Assembly (NCBI GenBank): GCA_017934045.1
Contig: JAGBKK010000024.1
Coordinates: 183,331-247,330, forward strand
DNA: 64,000 bases
Reading direction: 5' to 3'
Origin: Neisseriaceae bacterium
Lineage (GTDB): Bacteria; Pseudomonadota; Gammaproteobacteria; Burkholderiales; Neisseriaceae
In this document: positions 28,249 to 37,440 of the stretch, piece by piece
Numbering within the stretch: position 1 is the stretch's first letter
How the letters are laid out: every line of letters begins with the position of its first letter
Notes under the pieces: model-generated
What the model saw: the letters and a program-made list of their open reading frames with translations, nothing else
Told to the model about the DNA's origin: nothing
Databases searched by the model: none
Position numbers and translations under genes: made by a program

Positions 28249-29282
28249 ATGTCGATACCAATTATTTTTTTAGCATCAAACATTAAATTCATCAATGTTA
28301 TTTGTTCTGGAACAGAATTAGATGTAATATCTGGGTGTTTAATAATTTTTTTATCATTAGATAAATCCACAATATTAACTACACCATTAGATTTTTTAGC
28401 TAAATTACAAGATGCTTTATAATTTAAAGATTGATTTTTATGGCAGAATATGTATTTTTTATTTTTATTTGTTCGACAATATTGTAAAATCCCATTAGAC
28501 AAATTTAACGGTAAGAAATTTTGTACAAAATGATAGTCATTTCTATCAAAATTATAAAAAGACAAATCTATAATGGGATCACCACAAATCGCTTTATAAT
28601 CTCCAATAGATGAATGTAATAATGCTCCACTACCACCTTTGGAGCCACCATACAAAATAGTGTTCTCATTAGAAATATTATATTTATTTCTAATATTATG
28701 AATTAATTCTTGAATTTGGCTTTCATAATCAGGAAAAACAGATGTATTATGATAATAAGAACCGTGAGACAATGTTAAATCACCCAAACGCAAGATATGA
28801 ACATTTTTAACCAATGAACGCTGTATATCTAAAAAGTAAGGATTAAATGTTCTCACAATAATATTGTTGTTATTATAACCCTTTACCGTACCATTCATAT
28901 GAGAAAATAAAACCAATAGTCTATTAGGTAATGATGGAGATATTTTTTTACTTTCTATTGGTGTATAGGTGTAAAAAACATTCTTATATCGTTTCAAATA
29001 TTCATATCCCTTTACTCTTTCAGGGAAATACTCCGTTCTTTTCATAAAGATGGAACTCAAATTTTTATGTCCAATCAATATATAATCATGCTTTAATATT
29101 TCGATATATTTCCAATAAGTATCTTTATTTTCTCTCGCTGAATATATGATATTTAATGGACTATCAATATCAACAGCAATTCTTCTTTTATTAAAATTTA
29201 AATGGAAATCATTCAATGTTGTATATTCACAAACTTCCCTAACTTTTTCGGTTTCTATTGCAAATAATCGATTATTCATCAT
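28245..29282 (-). CDS. XcbB/CpsF-family capsular polysaccharide biosynthesis protein
   Basis: The 345-residue product looks like the XcbB/CpsF family that accompanies Stealth-type capsule polymerases, for example in meningococcal serogroup X. An alpha/beta-hydrolase-like nucleophile elbow is seen: ILYGGSKGGSGAL, with Ser214, and downstream CGDPIIDLSF. No signal peptide is present. The biochemical role of XcbB is not well established. A second ATG (29279) is also possible. The gene overlaps the upstream polymerase gene by 11 bp and the acetyltransferase by 4 bp, so the cassette is a tight operon. Strongly AT-rich. Confidence 0.7.
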   Translation of the reverse strand: MMNNRLFAIETEKVREVCEYTTLNDFHLNFNKRRIAVDIDSPLNIIYSARENKDTYWKYIEILKHDYILIGHKNLSSIFMKRTEYFPERVKGYEYLKRYKNVFYTYTPIESKKISPSLPNRLLVLFSHMNGTVKGYNNNNIIVRTFNPYFLDIQRSLVKNVHILRLGDLTLSHGSYYHNTSVFPDYESQIQELIHNIRNKYNISNENTILYGGSKGGSGALLHSSIGDYKAICGDPIIDLSFYNFDRNDYHFVQNFLPLNLSNGILQYCRTNKNKKYIFCHKNQSLNYKASCNLAKKSNGVVNIVDLSNDKKIIKHPDITSNSVPEQITLMNLMFDAKKIIGIDI

Positions 29283-30387
29283 TATTCGTCTCCCTATCTA
29301 TTATTTCATCAATTTCTGCTGTACAAATATCAGGAAAATACAATTCTAAAAAATCAGCAAGTTGCTGTGTATAGTTTGGCACAGATTTAGTATTAGAAGT
29401 AGTATCATTTAGGCACATCGAATAAGGTGCCACATTTGTTCCTTTTTTGCTCAATAAGGAACGATAATTTTTTATTGCATTTTTATCACGAATATTAAAA
29501 TAAAAAGAGTGTGTTCTTGTGGCAACCGCTTTACCTAACAGTAAAGCAAGATGATGATGTAAAAATGTACAGTGTATATCACCAGCAGAACGGAATTTAT
29601 TATTCAAAAATTGTTCTATTTCTACTGAAAATTCTTGCCAAATATATTGATATACTTTTTTTAATTGTGGGTGAAAAGTATGTGCAAATAATGTTTCAAC
29701 CCAAGTGCCGTTATGCGTATATTGCAAAATAAGCTGTCTAGCATTTTTTGCTGCTATTTCCGTTGGTTTATCTTTGGAATTAATTGCACAATTTGATAAT
29801 TTAGCATTAGTAATAAATAATTTTGCTAATCCACCTGAAGTAAAAAAAAGACTTTCTGAAACAGGGCGAGTTAATAATACATCATCATTAAAATAAATAT
29901 AATGTTCTGTCAAATTTGGAATTTTCCATAAATTAGCTTCAATTACATGCGAATTAAATGTCGGCAAATATTTTTCATCAATAATTTCTTTATGTGAAAT
30001 AACGGTAATTTTTTCAAATGAAACATCTAACCATTTTGGTATTTCACCATTATTGGTAACAATGTAAATATGATTTACCCAAGGTGCATATTTTAAAACA
30101 CTTCTGATAGAATACTTTAATTCATCATGAGATTCAAAACGAGCCATATCTGTAGTAATGTCTTCTTTTTCACCTTTATAAAAAGCACGCTGGCGTAAAA
30201 AAGTTTCATTAGAACCATCAACCCAAGTATATACAATATCAATAGGAAATGAGATAGGATACAACTCTTCCAAAGGTGCTTTTTTACTTTCCGAAGAGAC
30301 TTTATTGCTTACCAAAGGTGCTTTTTTTAAAAAATAATCTCTTAAAAATTCATTTGGGTGAAAAAAAAGTTTTTTTAATTTACTCAT
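29272..30387 (-). CDS. Stealth-family hexose/HexNAc-1-phosphate transferase (capsule polymerase)
   Basis: Stealth proteins, including SacB and XcbA, polymerise sugar-1-phosphates into phosphodiester-linked capsules. All conserved regions are visible: CR1 IDIVYTWVDGSN (49-60), CR2 ARFESHDELKYSIRSVLKYAPW (82-103) with IYIVTNNGEIPKWL, CR3 FNSHVIEANLWKIPNLTEHY and IYFNDDVLL (144-172), and a CR4-like NKFRSAGDIHCTFLHHHLAL. The ATG at 30387 is preferred to a TTG two codons upstream. With 371 residues it is a normal-sized polymerase. It follows a second Stealth gene by about 27 bp. Confidence 0.85.
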   Translation of the reverse strand: MSKLKKLFFHPNEFLRDYFLKKAPLVSNKVSSESKKAPLEELYPISFPIDIVYTWVDGSNETFLRQRAFYKGEKEDITTDMARFESHDELKYSIRSVLKYAPWVNHIYIVTNNGEIPKWLDVSFEKITVISHKEIIDEKYLPTFNSHVIEANLWKIPNLTEHYIYFNDDVLLTRPVSESLFFTSGGLAKLFITNAKLSNCAINSKDKPTEIAAKNARQLILQYTHNGTWVETLFAHTFHPQLKKVYQYIWQEFSVEIEQFLNNKFRSAGDIHCTFLHHHLALLLGKAVATRTHSFYFNIRDKNAIKNYRSLLSKKGTNVAPYSMCLNDTTSNTKSVPNYTQQLADFLELYFPDICTAEIDEIIDRETNNDE

Positions 30388-30414
30388 TATCAATAGTCTT
30401 TAATAAATTTACGA

Positions 30415-31551
30415 TTATTTTTTTACAATATTAAAATAAAAATTCAAAAATTTCTGCAAATTTTCTTGAAAATACGGTGTTATTCTATCACTTTTATAGG
30501 TATTTACACAAATACTGTGTGGTTTAAAACCTAACTGTTTTTTATGTAAAAGAGATTTATAATGTGTATTCGCCATAGGAATAGCAATATCAAAATAATC
30601 ACACAATTCCGTCCAAAACATTGCTTGTTTTTCTGCATACATTAAGTGTGGCACCAAAAATGCAGCTAAATTAAGGTCGTTAGTAGCACGAAATTTATTG
30701 GGTAAAAATGCCTTAATTTCGGTTTCAAATAATTGCCATGCTCGCTCAAATCCTGATTTGGTCAATGCTTTGGCAGAATGAACCAATAGTGTATCAAATT
30801 TGTGTTGTGGATATTTTTGTTTCAATAATTGATACACATTCAAATTCGCCTGCATTGTGGCAGTTTTGCCTGCGGCTTTTTTGGGCTTGCTATATGTTTT
30901 TTCTATGTTATTTAAAGATTTATTTGACGCAAAAAGAATTGCTAATCCATTGGTTTGAAAAAAATGAGTTTGACGCAAAGGGCGTGCAGGAATAATGTCA
31001 TCATTAAAATAAATAAAATGTTCGCTTAAATTGGGAATGTTGTGCAGATGAGCTTCGATGACATGAGAATTAAATGTGGGTAAATATTGTTCTTCAATAA
31101 TTTGATGATGGGCAACCACTTGAATTTTTTGTTGCTCATTTAATGATAATTTTTTAATAAAATCAGGCACTTCACCATCTGAAACAATGTAAATTTTTCG
31201 CACCCACAACATATTGCGTAAAACCGCAGTTACGGCATATTGTAATTCATTGTTATCCAAAAAACGCATGGGATCAGTTGCATAATTAGAAATATTTTCT
31301 TGACTACCTGAAAATTGTGCGGCTTTTTCTACCCCCTTTGTTCCTGCCCAAGTGAAAACCACATCAATAGGAAAATCATAACCATTATTCAGCGTTGTTT
31401 CTTCTACAAATTCACAAAAATCCATAACTGCCTGTTCGTTTTGTGTGGGTAATGGCAGTTCGTAACTGCCAATTGGGAATCGTTTGTTAAGAAAATCCCG
31501 TGTGAATAAATGTGGTTTTTTGAAAAATTTAACAACTTTGCGGTATTTCAT
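30415..31551 (-). CDS. Second Stealth-family sugar-phosphate transferase with altered CR1
   Basis: This 378-residue protein is homologous to its neighbour: DPMRFLDNNELQYAVTAVLR (CR2), RKIYIVSDGEVPDF, YLPTFNSHVIEAHLHNIPNL and HFIYFNDDIIPARP (CR3), and NKFRATNDLNLAAFLVPH (CR4). CR1 differs: IDVVFTWAGTKG (62-73) in place of the usual YTWVDGSD, so the otherwise conserved Asp is missing. It may be a partner, a polymerase with different acceptor use, or a decaying paralogue; the rest is intact. It is the first gene of the four-gene cassette. Confidence 0.8.
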   Translation of the reverse strand: MKYRKVVKFFKKPHLFTRDFLNKRFPIGSYELPLPTQNEQAVMDFCEFVEETTLNNGYDFPIDVVFTWAGTKGVEKAAQFSGSQENISNYATDPMRFLDNNELQYAVTAVLRNMLWVRKIYIVSDGEVPDFIKKLSLNEQQKIQVVAHHQIIEEQYLPTFNSHVIEAHLHNIPNLSEHFIYFNDDIIPARPLRQTHFFQTNGLAILFASNKSLNNIEKTYSKPKKAAGKTATMQANLNVYQLLKQKYPQHKFDTLLVHSAKALTKSGFERAWQLFETEIKAFLPNKFRATNDLNLAAFLVPHLMYAEKQAMFWTELCDYFDIAIPMANTHYKSLLHKKQLGFKPHSICVNTYKSDRITPYFQENLQKFLNFYFNIVKK

Positions 31552-31763
31552 AATAATAAATTACCGATTATTTATCATTCATTAAAGCTTATACTATATC
31601 AATAAATATATGACATAAAATTTCTGTAACACAATGTATTATCAAAATAAATTTCCACTGCGTGTGTTAAATATCATCGTTCAATAACAAGGCGAATATA
31701 AATTTTAGTTTTAACAGACTTTGCTTAAAACAATCATCATTATTTTGCTTACACCATTTGAAT

Positions 31764-31839
<76 letters not shown>

Positions 31840-31850
31840 TTCAAGCGTTT

Positions 31851-31956
31851 TATAGTCGATTGATCGCAAAATTCATCTTTGTTCGTTCGCCTTGTCGTAT
31901 ATCTTATACTGTCTGCGGCTCACTGTCTTGATGGCTTTTACACTAAATCGATCATA
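31851..31956. repeat. Correia-like element, 106 bp, degenerate right end
   Basis: It starts TATAGTCGATTGATCGCAAA and has the core CGCCTTGTCGTATATCTTAT then ACTGTCTGCGGCT, collinear with the 106-bp copy at 53024; the right end is degenerate (AATCGATCATA). It lies between the tRNA-Ile 5' end and the rpoD stop. This 467-bp spacer otherwise holds only the tRNA and, from 31552 to 31763, AT-rich DNA upstream of the capsule-type cassette where its promoter should be. Confidence 0.7.
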
Positions 31957-32018
31957 TTGTTTCAGGCTGCCTGAATGCCTAAAAGCGTGAGATTATAACA
32001 AATTTCACGCTGATCAAG

Positions 32019-34631
32019 TTAATTTCTTTCGCTATACATTTCCAAAAAACTACGCAACTGCTCGCTGCGGCTGGGGTGGCGGAGTTTTCGCAGTGCTTTG
32101 GCTTCGATTTGACGAATGCGTTCGCGAGTTACATCAAATTGTCTGCCCACTTCTTCCAAAGTGTGGTCGGTGTTCATTTCAATGCCAAACCGCATTCGCA
32201 ATACTTTGGCTTCGCGTGGCGTAAGACTTGCCAACAGTTCCTTGGTGGTGTCTCGCAAACCTGCGTACATTGCTGCGTCCGCTGGTGCCATATTGTGTGC
32301 GTCTTCGATAAAATCGCCCAAATGCGAATCTTCATCGCCACCAATTGGGGTTTCCATCGAAATGGGTTCTTTGGCGATTTTCATAATTTTACGAATGCGA
32401 TCTTCGGGCAAGTCCATTTCTTTGGCAAGCAAGGCGGGTTCGGGTTCTACGCCGTGTTCTTGTAGGTATTGCCGTGATATGCGATTCATTTTGTTAATGG
32501 TTTCAATCATATGCACAGGAATACGAATGGTGCGTGCTTGGTCGGCAATCGAACGGGTAATTGCTTGGCGAATCCACCAAGTCGCATAAGTGGAAAATTT
32601 ATAACCACGGCGATATTCAAATTTATCCACCGCTTTCATTAAGCCGATATTGCCTTCTTGAATTAAATCCAAAAATTGCAAGCCACGATTGGTATAGCGT
32701 TTAGCAATGGAAATCACTAAACGCAAGTTGGCTTGAATCATTTCTTGCTTGGCTTTGGCGGTTTTGCGTTCGCTTTTGGAGAGTTTGTTGCTGATTTCTT
32801 TAAGTTCGTCAATCGGCAACATCGCACCCTCTTGCAAGGCAACCAAGCGTTCTTGTTTGGCTAATACATCGTGGCGGAAACGATCCAATGCGTCCGACCA
32901 CGGCTTGTTTTGGGTGATTTCGTTTTCTACCCACGCTAAATCGGTTTGGCTGCCTGAAAAACTTTGCACGAAATATTGTTCGTCCATCGAAACGCTATCC
33001 ACACAAATGGATTTAATTTCGCGTTCTAACAGACGAATGTCTTTCACACGATTGGTGAGACTTTCATACAAAGCTTCGATTTGTTTGAATGTGAAACGCA
33101 CTTTGAAGAGTTCATCGCGAATTTCATCACGCAATTTCAAATATGTTTTGTTTTTGGAGCCGCTTTTTTTCAACTGCTTAATCATTGCGGTGTATTGTTT
33201 TTTGATATTCGCAAAGTGGCTTTCGGCTTCTTGACGCAAGGCTTCCAAGTCTTGTGCTTCTTGTGTGGGGGTTTCGGTTTCCGCATCGTCATCGTCTGTG
33301 TCATCGCTGTCGTCTGCGTCATCATCGGACATATCCATTTCCACTTCTTCTTCGCTGTCTAAATTAAATGCAGTCGGATCTTCCGCACCGACAAAACCTT
33401 CAATCACATCGTCAATTTTAAGTTCGCCTAATTTGACTTTATCTATTAAGTCTAAAATTTCCTTAATCGAACCTGGGCATTCGCTTAACGCTTGCACCAT
33501 ATCTTTTAAGGCTTCTTCGATTTTTTTGGCGATGACAATTTCGTCTTCGCGTTTGAGTAATTCCACAGCACCCATTTCACGCATATACATACGCACAGGA
33601 TCGGTGGTGCGACCAAATTCAGAATCAACTGTCGATAAAGCGGCTTCGGCTTCGGCTTCGGCATCTTCTTCACTCACCACAACCGTGTTGTCGTTCATCA
33701 ACATTTCCGAATCGGCTTTATCTTCGGTAACGGCAATATTCATATTGCCTAATACTTTCAATAAGTTATCCAACTGATCACTGTCTGCCGCCATGCTTTC
33801 AGGTAGCCTGTCGTTGATTTCGGCGTGTGTTACAAAACCGCGTTCTTTACCCATTTTGAATAACTGTTGCAGACTGGCTTTTTCTGCATCAGTTAAGGCA
33901 TTGGGCTGATTATTGGCGGCTGCCTGAACAGGCGTTTCGGCAGGTTTTTTATTCGCTACTTTGGGTTCTGTTTTTTTATCGGCTTTTTGAGTATTTGTGG
34001 TTTTGTTTTCTGCCACTTTTTTGCTGTTTTGTTCTTTTTCTGCAACCGTTTTACTTGGGGTTGTTTTTTTGGCTACGGCTTTACTTGCCGCAGTCGTTTT
34101 CTTCGCAGGTGTTTTCGCTACGGTTTTACTTGCCGTAGATTTGCTTGCTGTACTGGTTTTCTTCGCAGGTGTTTTCGCTGCGGTTTTACTTGCCGTAGAT
34201 TTGCTTGCTGTGCTTGCTTTTTTCACAGGCGTTTTCGCTGCGGTTTTACTTGCCGTAGATTTGCTTGCTGTACTTGCTTTTTTCGCAGGTGTTTTCGCTG
34301 CGGTTTTACTTGCCGTAGATTTGCTTGCTGTACTTGCTTTTTTCGCAGGTGTTTTCGCTACGGTTTTACTTGCCGTTGTTGTTTTTTTTGCAGGCGTTTT
34401 CGCTACGGTTTTGCTGGTTGTCGATTTTCTTGCTGTACTGGTTTTCTTCGCAGGTGTTTTCGCTACGGTTTTGCTTGCCGTAGATTTGCTTGCTGTGCTT
34501 GCCTTTTTCGCAGGCGTTTTCGCGACACTTTTACTTGCCGCAGTTTTCGTTGCAGCAGTTGATTTTTTGGCAGTGCTTTTTGCTTTTTCGCTTGCAGTTT
34601 CTTTGGTTGTTTTGGATTGCTTTGTTGCCAT
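32019..34631 (-). CDS. rpoD: Primary sigma factor RpoD with long histone-H1-like N-terminal repeat tail
   Basis: This is the housekeeping sigma-70. The conserved part begins near residue 245 with region 1.1 ([20 protein letters not shown]), then [11 protein letters not shown] (1.2), an acidic non-conserved region ([15 protein letters not shown]), region 2 ([20 protein letters not shown] and [13 protein letters not shown]), region 3, and region 4.2 ([21 protein letters not shown]). At 870 residues it is much longer than typical 610-700-residue homologues. The excess is a Lys/Ala/Thr/Ser-rich tail of KTPAKK repeats with a 60-bp period. It is the last gene of the rpsU-yqeY-dnaG-rpoD cluster. Confidence 0.95.
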   Translation of the reverse strand: MATKQSKTTKETASEKAKSTAKKSTAATKTAASKSVAKTPAKKASTASKSTASKTVAKTPAKKTSTARKSTTSKTVAKTPAKKTTTASKTVAKTPAKKASTASKSTASKTAAKTPAKKASTASKSTASKTAAKTPVKKASTASKSTASKTAAKTPAKKTSTASKSTASKTVAKTPAKKTTAASKAVAKKTTPSKTVAEKEQNSKKVAENKTTNTQKADKKTEPKVANKKPAETPVQAAANNQPNALTDAEKASLQQLFKMGKERGFVTHAEINDRLPESMAADSDQLDNLLKVLGNMNIAVTEDKADSEMLMNDNTVVVSEEDAEAEAEAALSTVDSEFGRTTDPVRMYMREMGAVELLKREDEIVIAKKIEEALKDMVQALSECPGSIKEILDLIDKVKLGELKIDDVIEGFVGAEDPTAFNLDSEEEVEMDMSDDDADDSDDTDDDDAETETPTQEAQDLEALRQEAESHFANIKKQYTAMIKQLKKSGSKNKTYLKLRDEIRDELFKVRFTFKQIEALYESLTNRVKDIRLLEREIKSICVDSVSMDEQYFVQSFSGSQTDLAWVENEITQNKPWSDALDRFRHDVLAKQERLVALQEGAMLPIDELKEISNKLSKSERKTAKAKQEMIQANLRLVISIAKRYTNRGLQFLDLIQEGNIGLMKAVDKFEYRRGYKFSTYATWWIRQAITRSIADQARTIRIPVHMIETINKMNRISRQYLQEHGVEPEPALLAKEMDLPEDRIRKIMKIAKEPISMETPIGGDEDSHLGDFIEDAHNMAPADAAMYAGLRDTTKELLASLTPREAKVLRMRFGIEMNTDHTLEEVGRQFDVTRERIRQIEAKALRKLRHPSRSEQLRSFLEMYSERN
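34098..34541 (-). repeat. 60-bp minisatellite in rpoD encoding KTPAKK-type repeats
   Basis: Eight units ending KTPAKK (one KTPVKK) cover RpoD residues 31-178, mostly 20 residues each ([20 protein letters not shown]) with one 15-residue unit. Adjacent units such as 34201-34260 and 34261-34320 differ at only about four bases, so unequal copy number between strains is expected. Confidence 0.85.
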
Positions 34632-34748
34632 AATAAAAAATACTCCAAAAGGTTTCAGGCAGCCTGAATAATTTATTTATTTCAAAATGATACTGTGTAT
34701 TAACAACCCTTTTTCATTTTGAAATTTAACCTGTCATTATAATACAAA

Positions 34749-36521
34749 TTATCGTCCCATTAGCAAGTGTGTGAGTAATTCTTGCTCTGCTTTGCTTAAT
34801 GCACGATATTGGCTCACTTCGGATAATTCCTTAATTTGCGTGTTACGAATATCGTCCATCAATTTACGCATACCGTCTTGAAAAGCGCGTTCATCATCTT
34901 CCGTGGGATTAGACCAATCTTCGCCGTGTTCCACAGCCAACAGCGAATGATGCAAAACCGTTTCATATTCCGAACCACGCAATCGTTCTAAAATTTGTGC
35001 CATATTGTTTAATTTCAAGGTGTTAATCAGCGTAGCGATGTTTTGCAATACCGCATATTCTTCGGGCAGAATCCAATATTCAGGCAGCCTGACATATTTT
35101 GCCCATTGTGGATTCATCAACAACCAACGCACCATTTTTTGAGCAGTGGTGCTGATTTTGGGACGATAGGCAGATTTCGGTAACACCGCTTTTTTATAAG
35201 ATTTTTTCTTCGGAGCGATGTCTTGACCGATAAGATAATCCAAATCTGCCACTTCCATAGCGATTTTTTCCGCTAATTTTTTGGTCATTAAAAATTTTAA
35301 CGACCGTGCTTTGTCCGACATTTGTGGCAAATGTTGTTTTGCCAAACGAATAATTTGCGATTTTTTTTCATCACTATTGATGTCGCCCACTTGCTTGACC
35401 AATTCGTCCAACCAATAATCCGACAAAGCAATGCTGTCTTTTTTCAGGCAGCCTGAAAAATAATCTGCCCCATATTCACGCACAAAAGAATCAGGGTCGT
35501 GTTCGGGCGGTAAAAATAAAAACGCAATGCTTTTATCGTCCGCAAGTTGGGGCAGAGCATTTTCCAAAGCCCGCCACGCCGCTTTGCGTCCTGCATTATC
35601 GCCGTCAAAACAAAAATAAACGCGGCTTGTTTCACGAAACAACAATTTAATGTGTTCTGCCGTTGCCGCCGTGCCTAACGCCGCCACCGCATAGCCAATG
35701 CCATATTGCGACAAGGCAGTTACATCCATATAACCTTCCACCACCAAGACTTTTTGTTCTTGACGAATGGCAGACCGTGCTTCATACAAACCATACAAGC
35801 AACTGCCCTTATTAAACAACGGTGTTTCAGGCGAGTTTAAATATTTGGCATCACCTTTTTTATCCAAAATGCGACCGCCAAACGCAATGGTTTTACCCTG
35901 ACCATCACGAATGGGAAACATAATCCGATGACGAAAACGGTCGTAAAATCGTCCTTCGTTTTCAATCACCATACCAGCGGTGATTAAGTTTTCATTTGGA
36001 TAATCATCAAAAATTTCTTGCAAACTCTGATAGTTATCAGGTGCATAGCCAATGCCGTATTTATCAATAGTTTGAGCGTCCAAACCGCGATTTTTGACAT
36101 ATTCTTGTGCCGACACAAACGCATTTAATTTGCGGCGATAAAACGCTTCGCATTCGCTCATTATTTCTTGCAGATTTAAACGCCGCTGTTGTTTTGCTTG
36201 GCGTTCTTCTGCCGACACTTGTCGCCCTGTATGTGGCACGCTCACGCCAATACGATTGGCTAAATTTTCCACCGCTTCCACAAACGACAAATTGGCGTAT
36301 TTCATCAAAAAACCCACCGCCGTACCGTGTTCGCCACAACCAAAACAATGAAAAAACTGCTTGGCAGGCGACACCGTAAAAGACGGCGTTTTTTCTTGAT
36401 GAAACGGACAGCAGGCTAAATAATTTGCCCCACCTTTTTTCAACGGCACAAACTCTTCGATAATATCGACAATATCGACCTTTTCTAATAAATCATCGAC
36501 AAAATCTTGTGGGATTGCCAT
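34749..36521 (-). CDS. dnaG: DNA primase
   Basis: DnaG makes RNA primers for replication. The N-terminal zinc finger has Cys38, His41, Cys59 and Cys62 (CPFHQEKTPSF...FHCFGCGEHG). The catalytic TOPRIM core includes GRILDKKGDAKYLNSPETPLFNKG, VVEGYMDV and YFCFDGDNAGRKA. The C-terminal DnaB-binding region is present. Length 590 is normal. An in-frame uptake sequence gives YFSGCLKKD near residue 354. The gene follows yqeY and precedes rpoD by about 115 bp with an uptake sequence between. Confidence 0.95.
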   Translation of the reverse strand: MAIPQDFVDDLLEKVDIVDIIEEFVPLKKGGANYLACCPFHQEKTPSFTVSPAKQFFHCFGCGEHGTAVGFLMKYANLSFVEAVENLANRIGVSVPHTGRQVSAEERQAKQQRRLNLQEIMSECEAFYRRKLNAFVSAQEYVKNRGLDAQTIDKYGIGYAPDNYQSLQEIFDDYPNENLITAGMVIENEGRFYDRFRHRIMFPIRDGQGKTIAFGGRILDKKGDAKYLNSPETPLFNKGSCLYGLYEARSAIRQEQKVLVVEGYMDVTALSQYGIGYAVAALGTAATAEHIKLLFRETSRVYFCFDGDNAGRKAAWRALENALPQLADDKSIAFLFLPPEHDPDSFVREYGADYFSGCLKKDSIALSDYWLDELVKQVGDINSDEKKSQIIRLAKQHLPQMSDKARSLKFLMTKKLAEKIAMEVADLDYLIGQDIAPKKKSYKKAVLPKSAYRPKISTTAQKMVRWLLMNPQWAKYVRLPEYWILPEEYAVLQNIATLINTLKLNNMAQILERLRGSEYETVLHHSLLAVEHGEDWSNPTEDDERAFQDGMRKLMDDIRNTQIKELSEVSQYRALSKAEQELLTHLLMGR

Positions 36522-36560
36522 TGTTTGTTCCTAAAATAGTTTCAGGCTGCCTGAAAGATT

Positions 36561-37007
36561 TTATTTACCTAATTTTTCTTTCAACACACGGCTGACAATC
36601 GCCATATCCGCACGCCCTGCCAATTCGCCTTTTAAAACGCCCATTACCTTGCCCATATCACTCATACCGCTTGCCCCTGTTTGGGTAATGGCTTTGGCAA
36701 CTGCGGCGGCGATTTCATCGTTTGACAACTGCTGTGGCAAATAGGCTTGCAACACGGTAATTTCTGCCGCTTCTTTGTCTGCCATATCGTTGCGACCTGC
36801 TTCACGGTAAATGCGTACCGAATCTTGGCGTTGTTTGACCATTTTGGTGATAATCGCAATAATGCGATTGTCGTCCAATGCCACGCGTTCATCAACTTCA
36901 ACTTGTTTCATAGCGGCTAAAAGCATACGAATGGTGGAAAGTTTATCGGTTTGGCGTGCTTTCATCGCACTTTTCATATCTTCGGTGATTTGTTGTTTAA
37001 GCGACAT
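36561..37007 (-). CDS. yqeY: YqeY/GatB-domain protein
   Basis: This 148-residue protein belongs to the YqeY family, related to the tail domain of GatB/Asn-tRNA amidotransferases. Characteristic stretches are LKQQITEDMKSAMKARQTDKLSTIRMLLAAMK, ITKMVKQRQDSVRIYREAGR, EITVLQAYLPQQLS and SDMGKVMGVLKGELAGRADM. Function is unclear; tRNA-related roles have been suggested. It sits between rpsU and dnaG, as in many bacteria, and follows an intrinsic terminator. Confidence 0.9.
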   Translation of the reverse strand: MSLKQQITEDMKSAMKARQTDKLSTIRMLLAAMKQVEVDERVALDDNRIIAIITKMVKQRQDSVRIYREAGRNDMADKEAAEITVLQAYLPQQLSNDEIAAAVAKAITQTGASGMSDMGKVMGVLKGELAGRADMAIVSRVLKEKLGK

Positions 37008-37031
37008 TATGAGAACCTATCAGTAAAACGG

Positions 37032-37060
37032 AAAAAGCCGCAGAATGAAGAACCTGCGGC
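37032..37060 (-). terminator. Terminator/attenuator between rpsU and yqeY-dnaG
   Basis: On the minus strand GCCGCAG and CTGCGGC pair around a 10-nt loop, followed by TTTTT. E. coli has a comparable attenuating terminator between rpsU and dnaG, which makes S21 more abundant than primase. Confidence 0.8.
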
Positions 37061-37084
37061 ACAAAGCGTATTTTATCTGTCAAA

Positions 37085-37297
37085 TTAGAATAATTTAGGT
37101 GGCAGTTGTTGGCTACGCAGACGCTTTTGGGTGCGTTTAACTGCGGCGGCTTTTTTGCGTTTGCGTTCGGTGGTGGGTTTTTCGTATGCTTCACGAGAAC
37201 GCAATTCAGTTAAAAGACCTGTTTTTTCAACTGCGCGTTTGAAACGACGCATTGCGGCTTCAAAGGGTTCGTTTTCTTTAACTTTAATACTTGGCAT
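37085..37297 (-). CDS. rpsU: 30S ribosomal protein S21
   Basis: S21 is the small basic 30S protein near the anti-Shine-Dalgarno helix. The 70-residue sequence [20 protein letters not shown]...[21 protein letters not shown] is diagnostic. It is the first gene of the rpsU-yqeY-dnaG-rpoD cluster and is separated from yqeY by an intrinsic terminator. Confidence 0.95.
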   Translation of the reverse strand: MPSIKVKENEPFEAAMRRFKRAVEKTGLLTELRSREAYEKPTTERKRKKAAAVKRTQKRLRSQQLPPKLF

Positions 37298-37440
37298 GTT
37301 TTATCAGTCCTTAAATACGCTTTTGTAAAAACGGCGGATTTTATCGCTGTGTTGATTATTTGTCAAGTATTTTCAGGCTGCCTGAAAAAATATTTATTCA
37401 GGCGTAAAATAGGCAATTATTTTTTGCATTGAACTTCATT

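Noticed and set aside
33987..34671. Long plus-strand open frames opposite the RpoD tail, Leu/Val/Phe-rich or Cys/Arg-rich
   Set aside because: They are the complement of the lysine/alanine repeat codons; length comes from repeat composition, not selection, and RpoD is certain.
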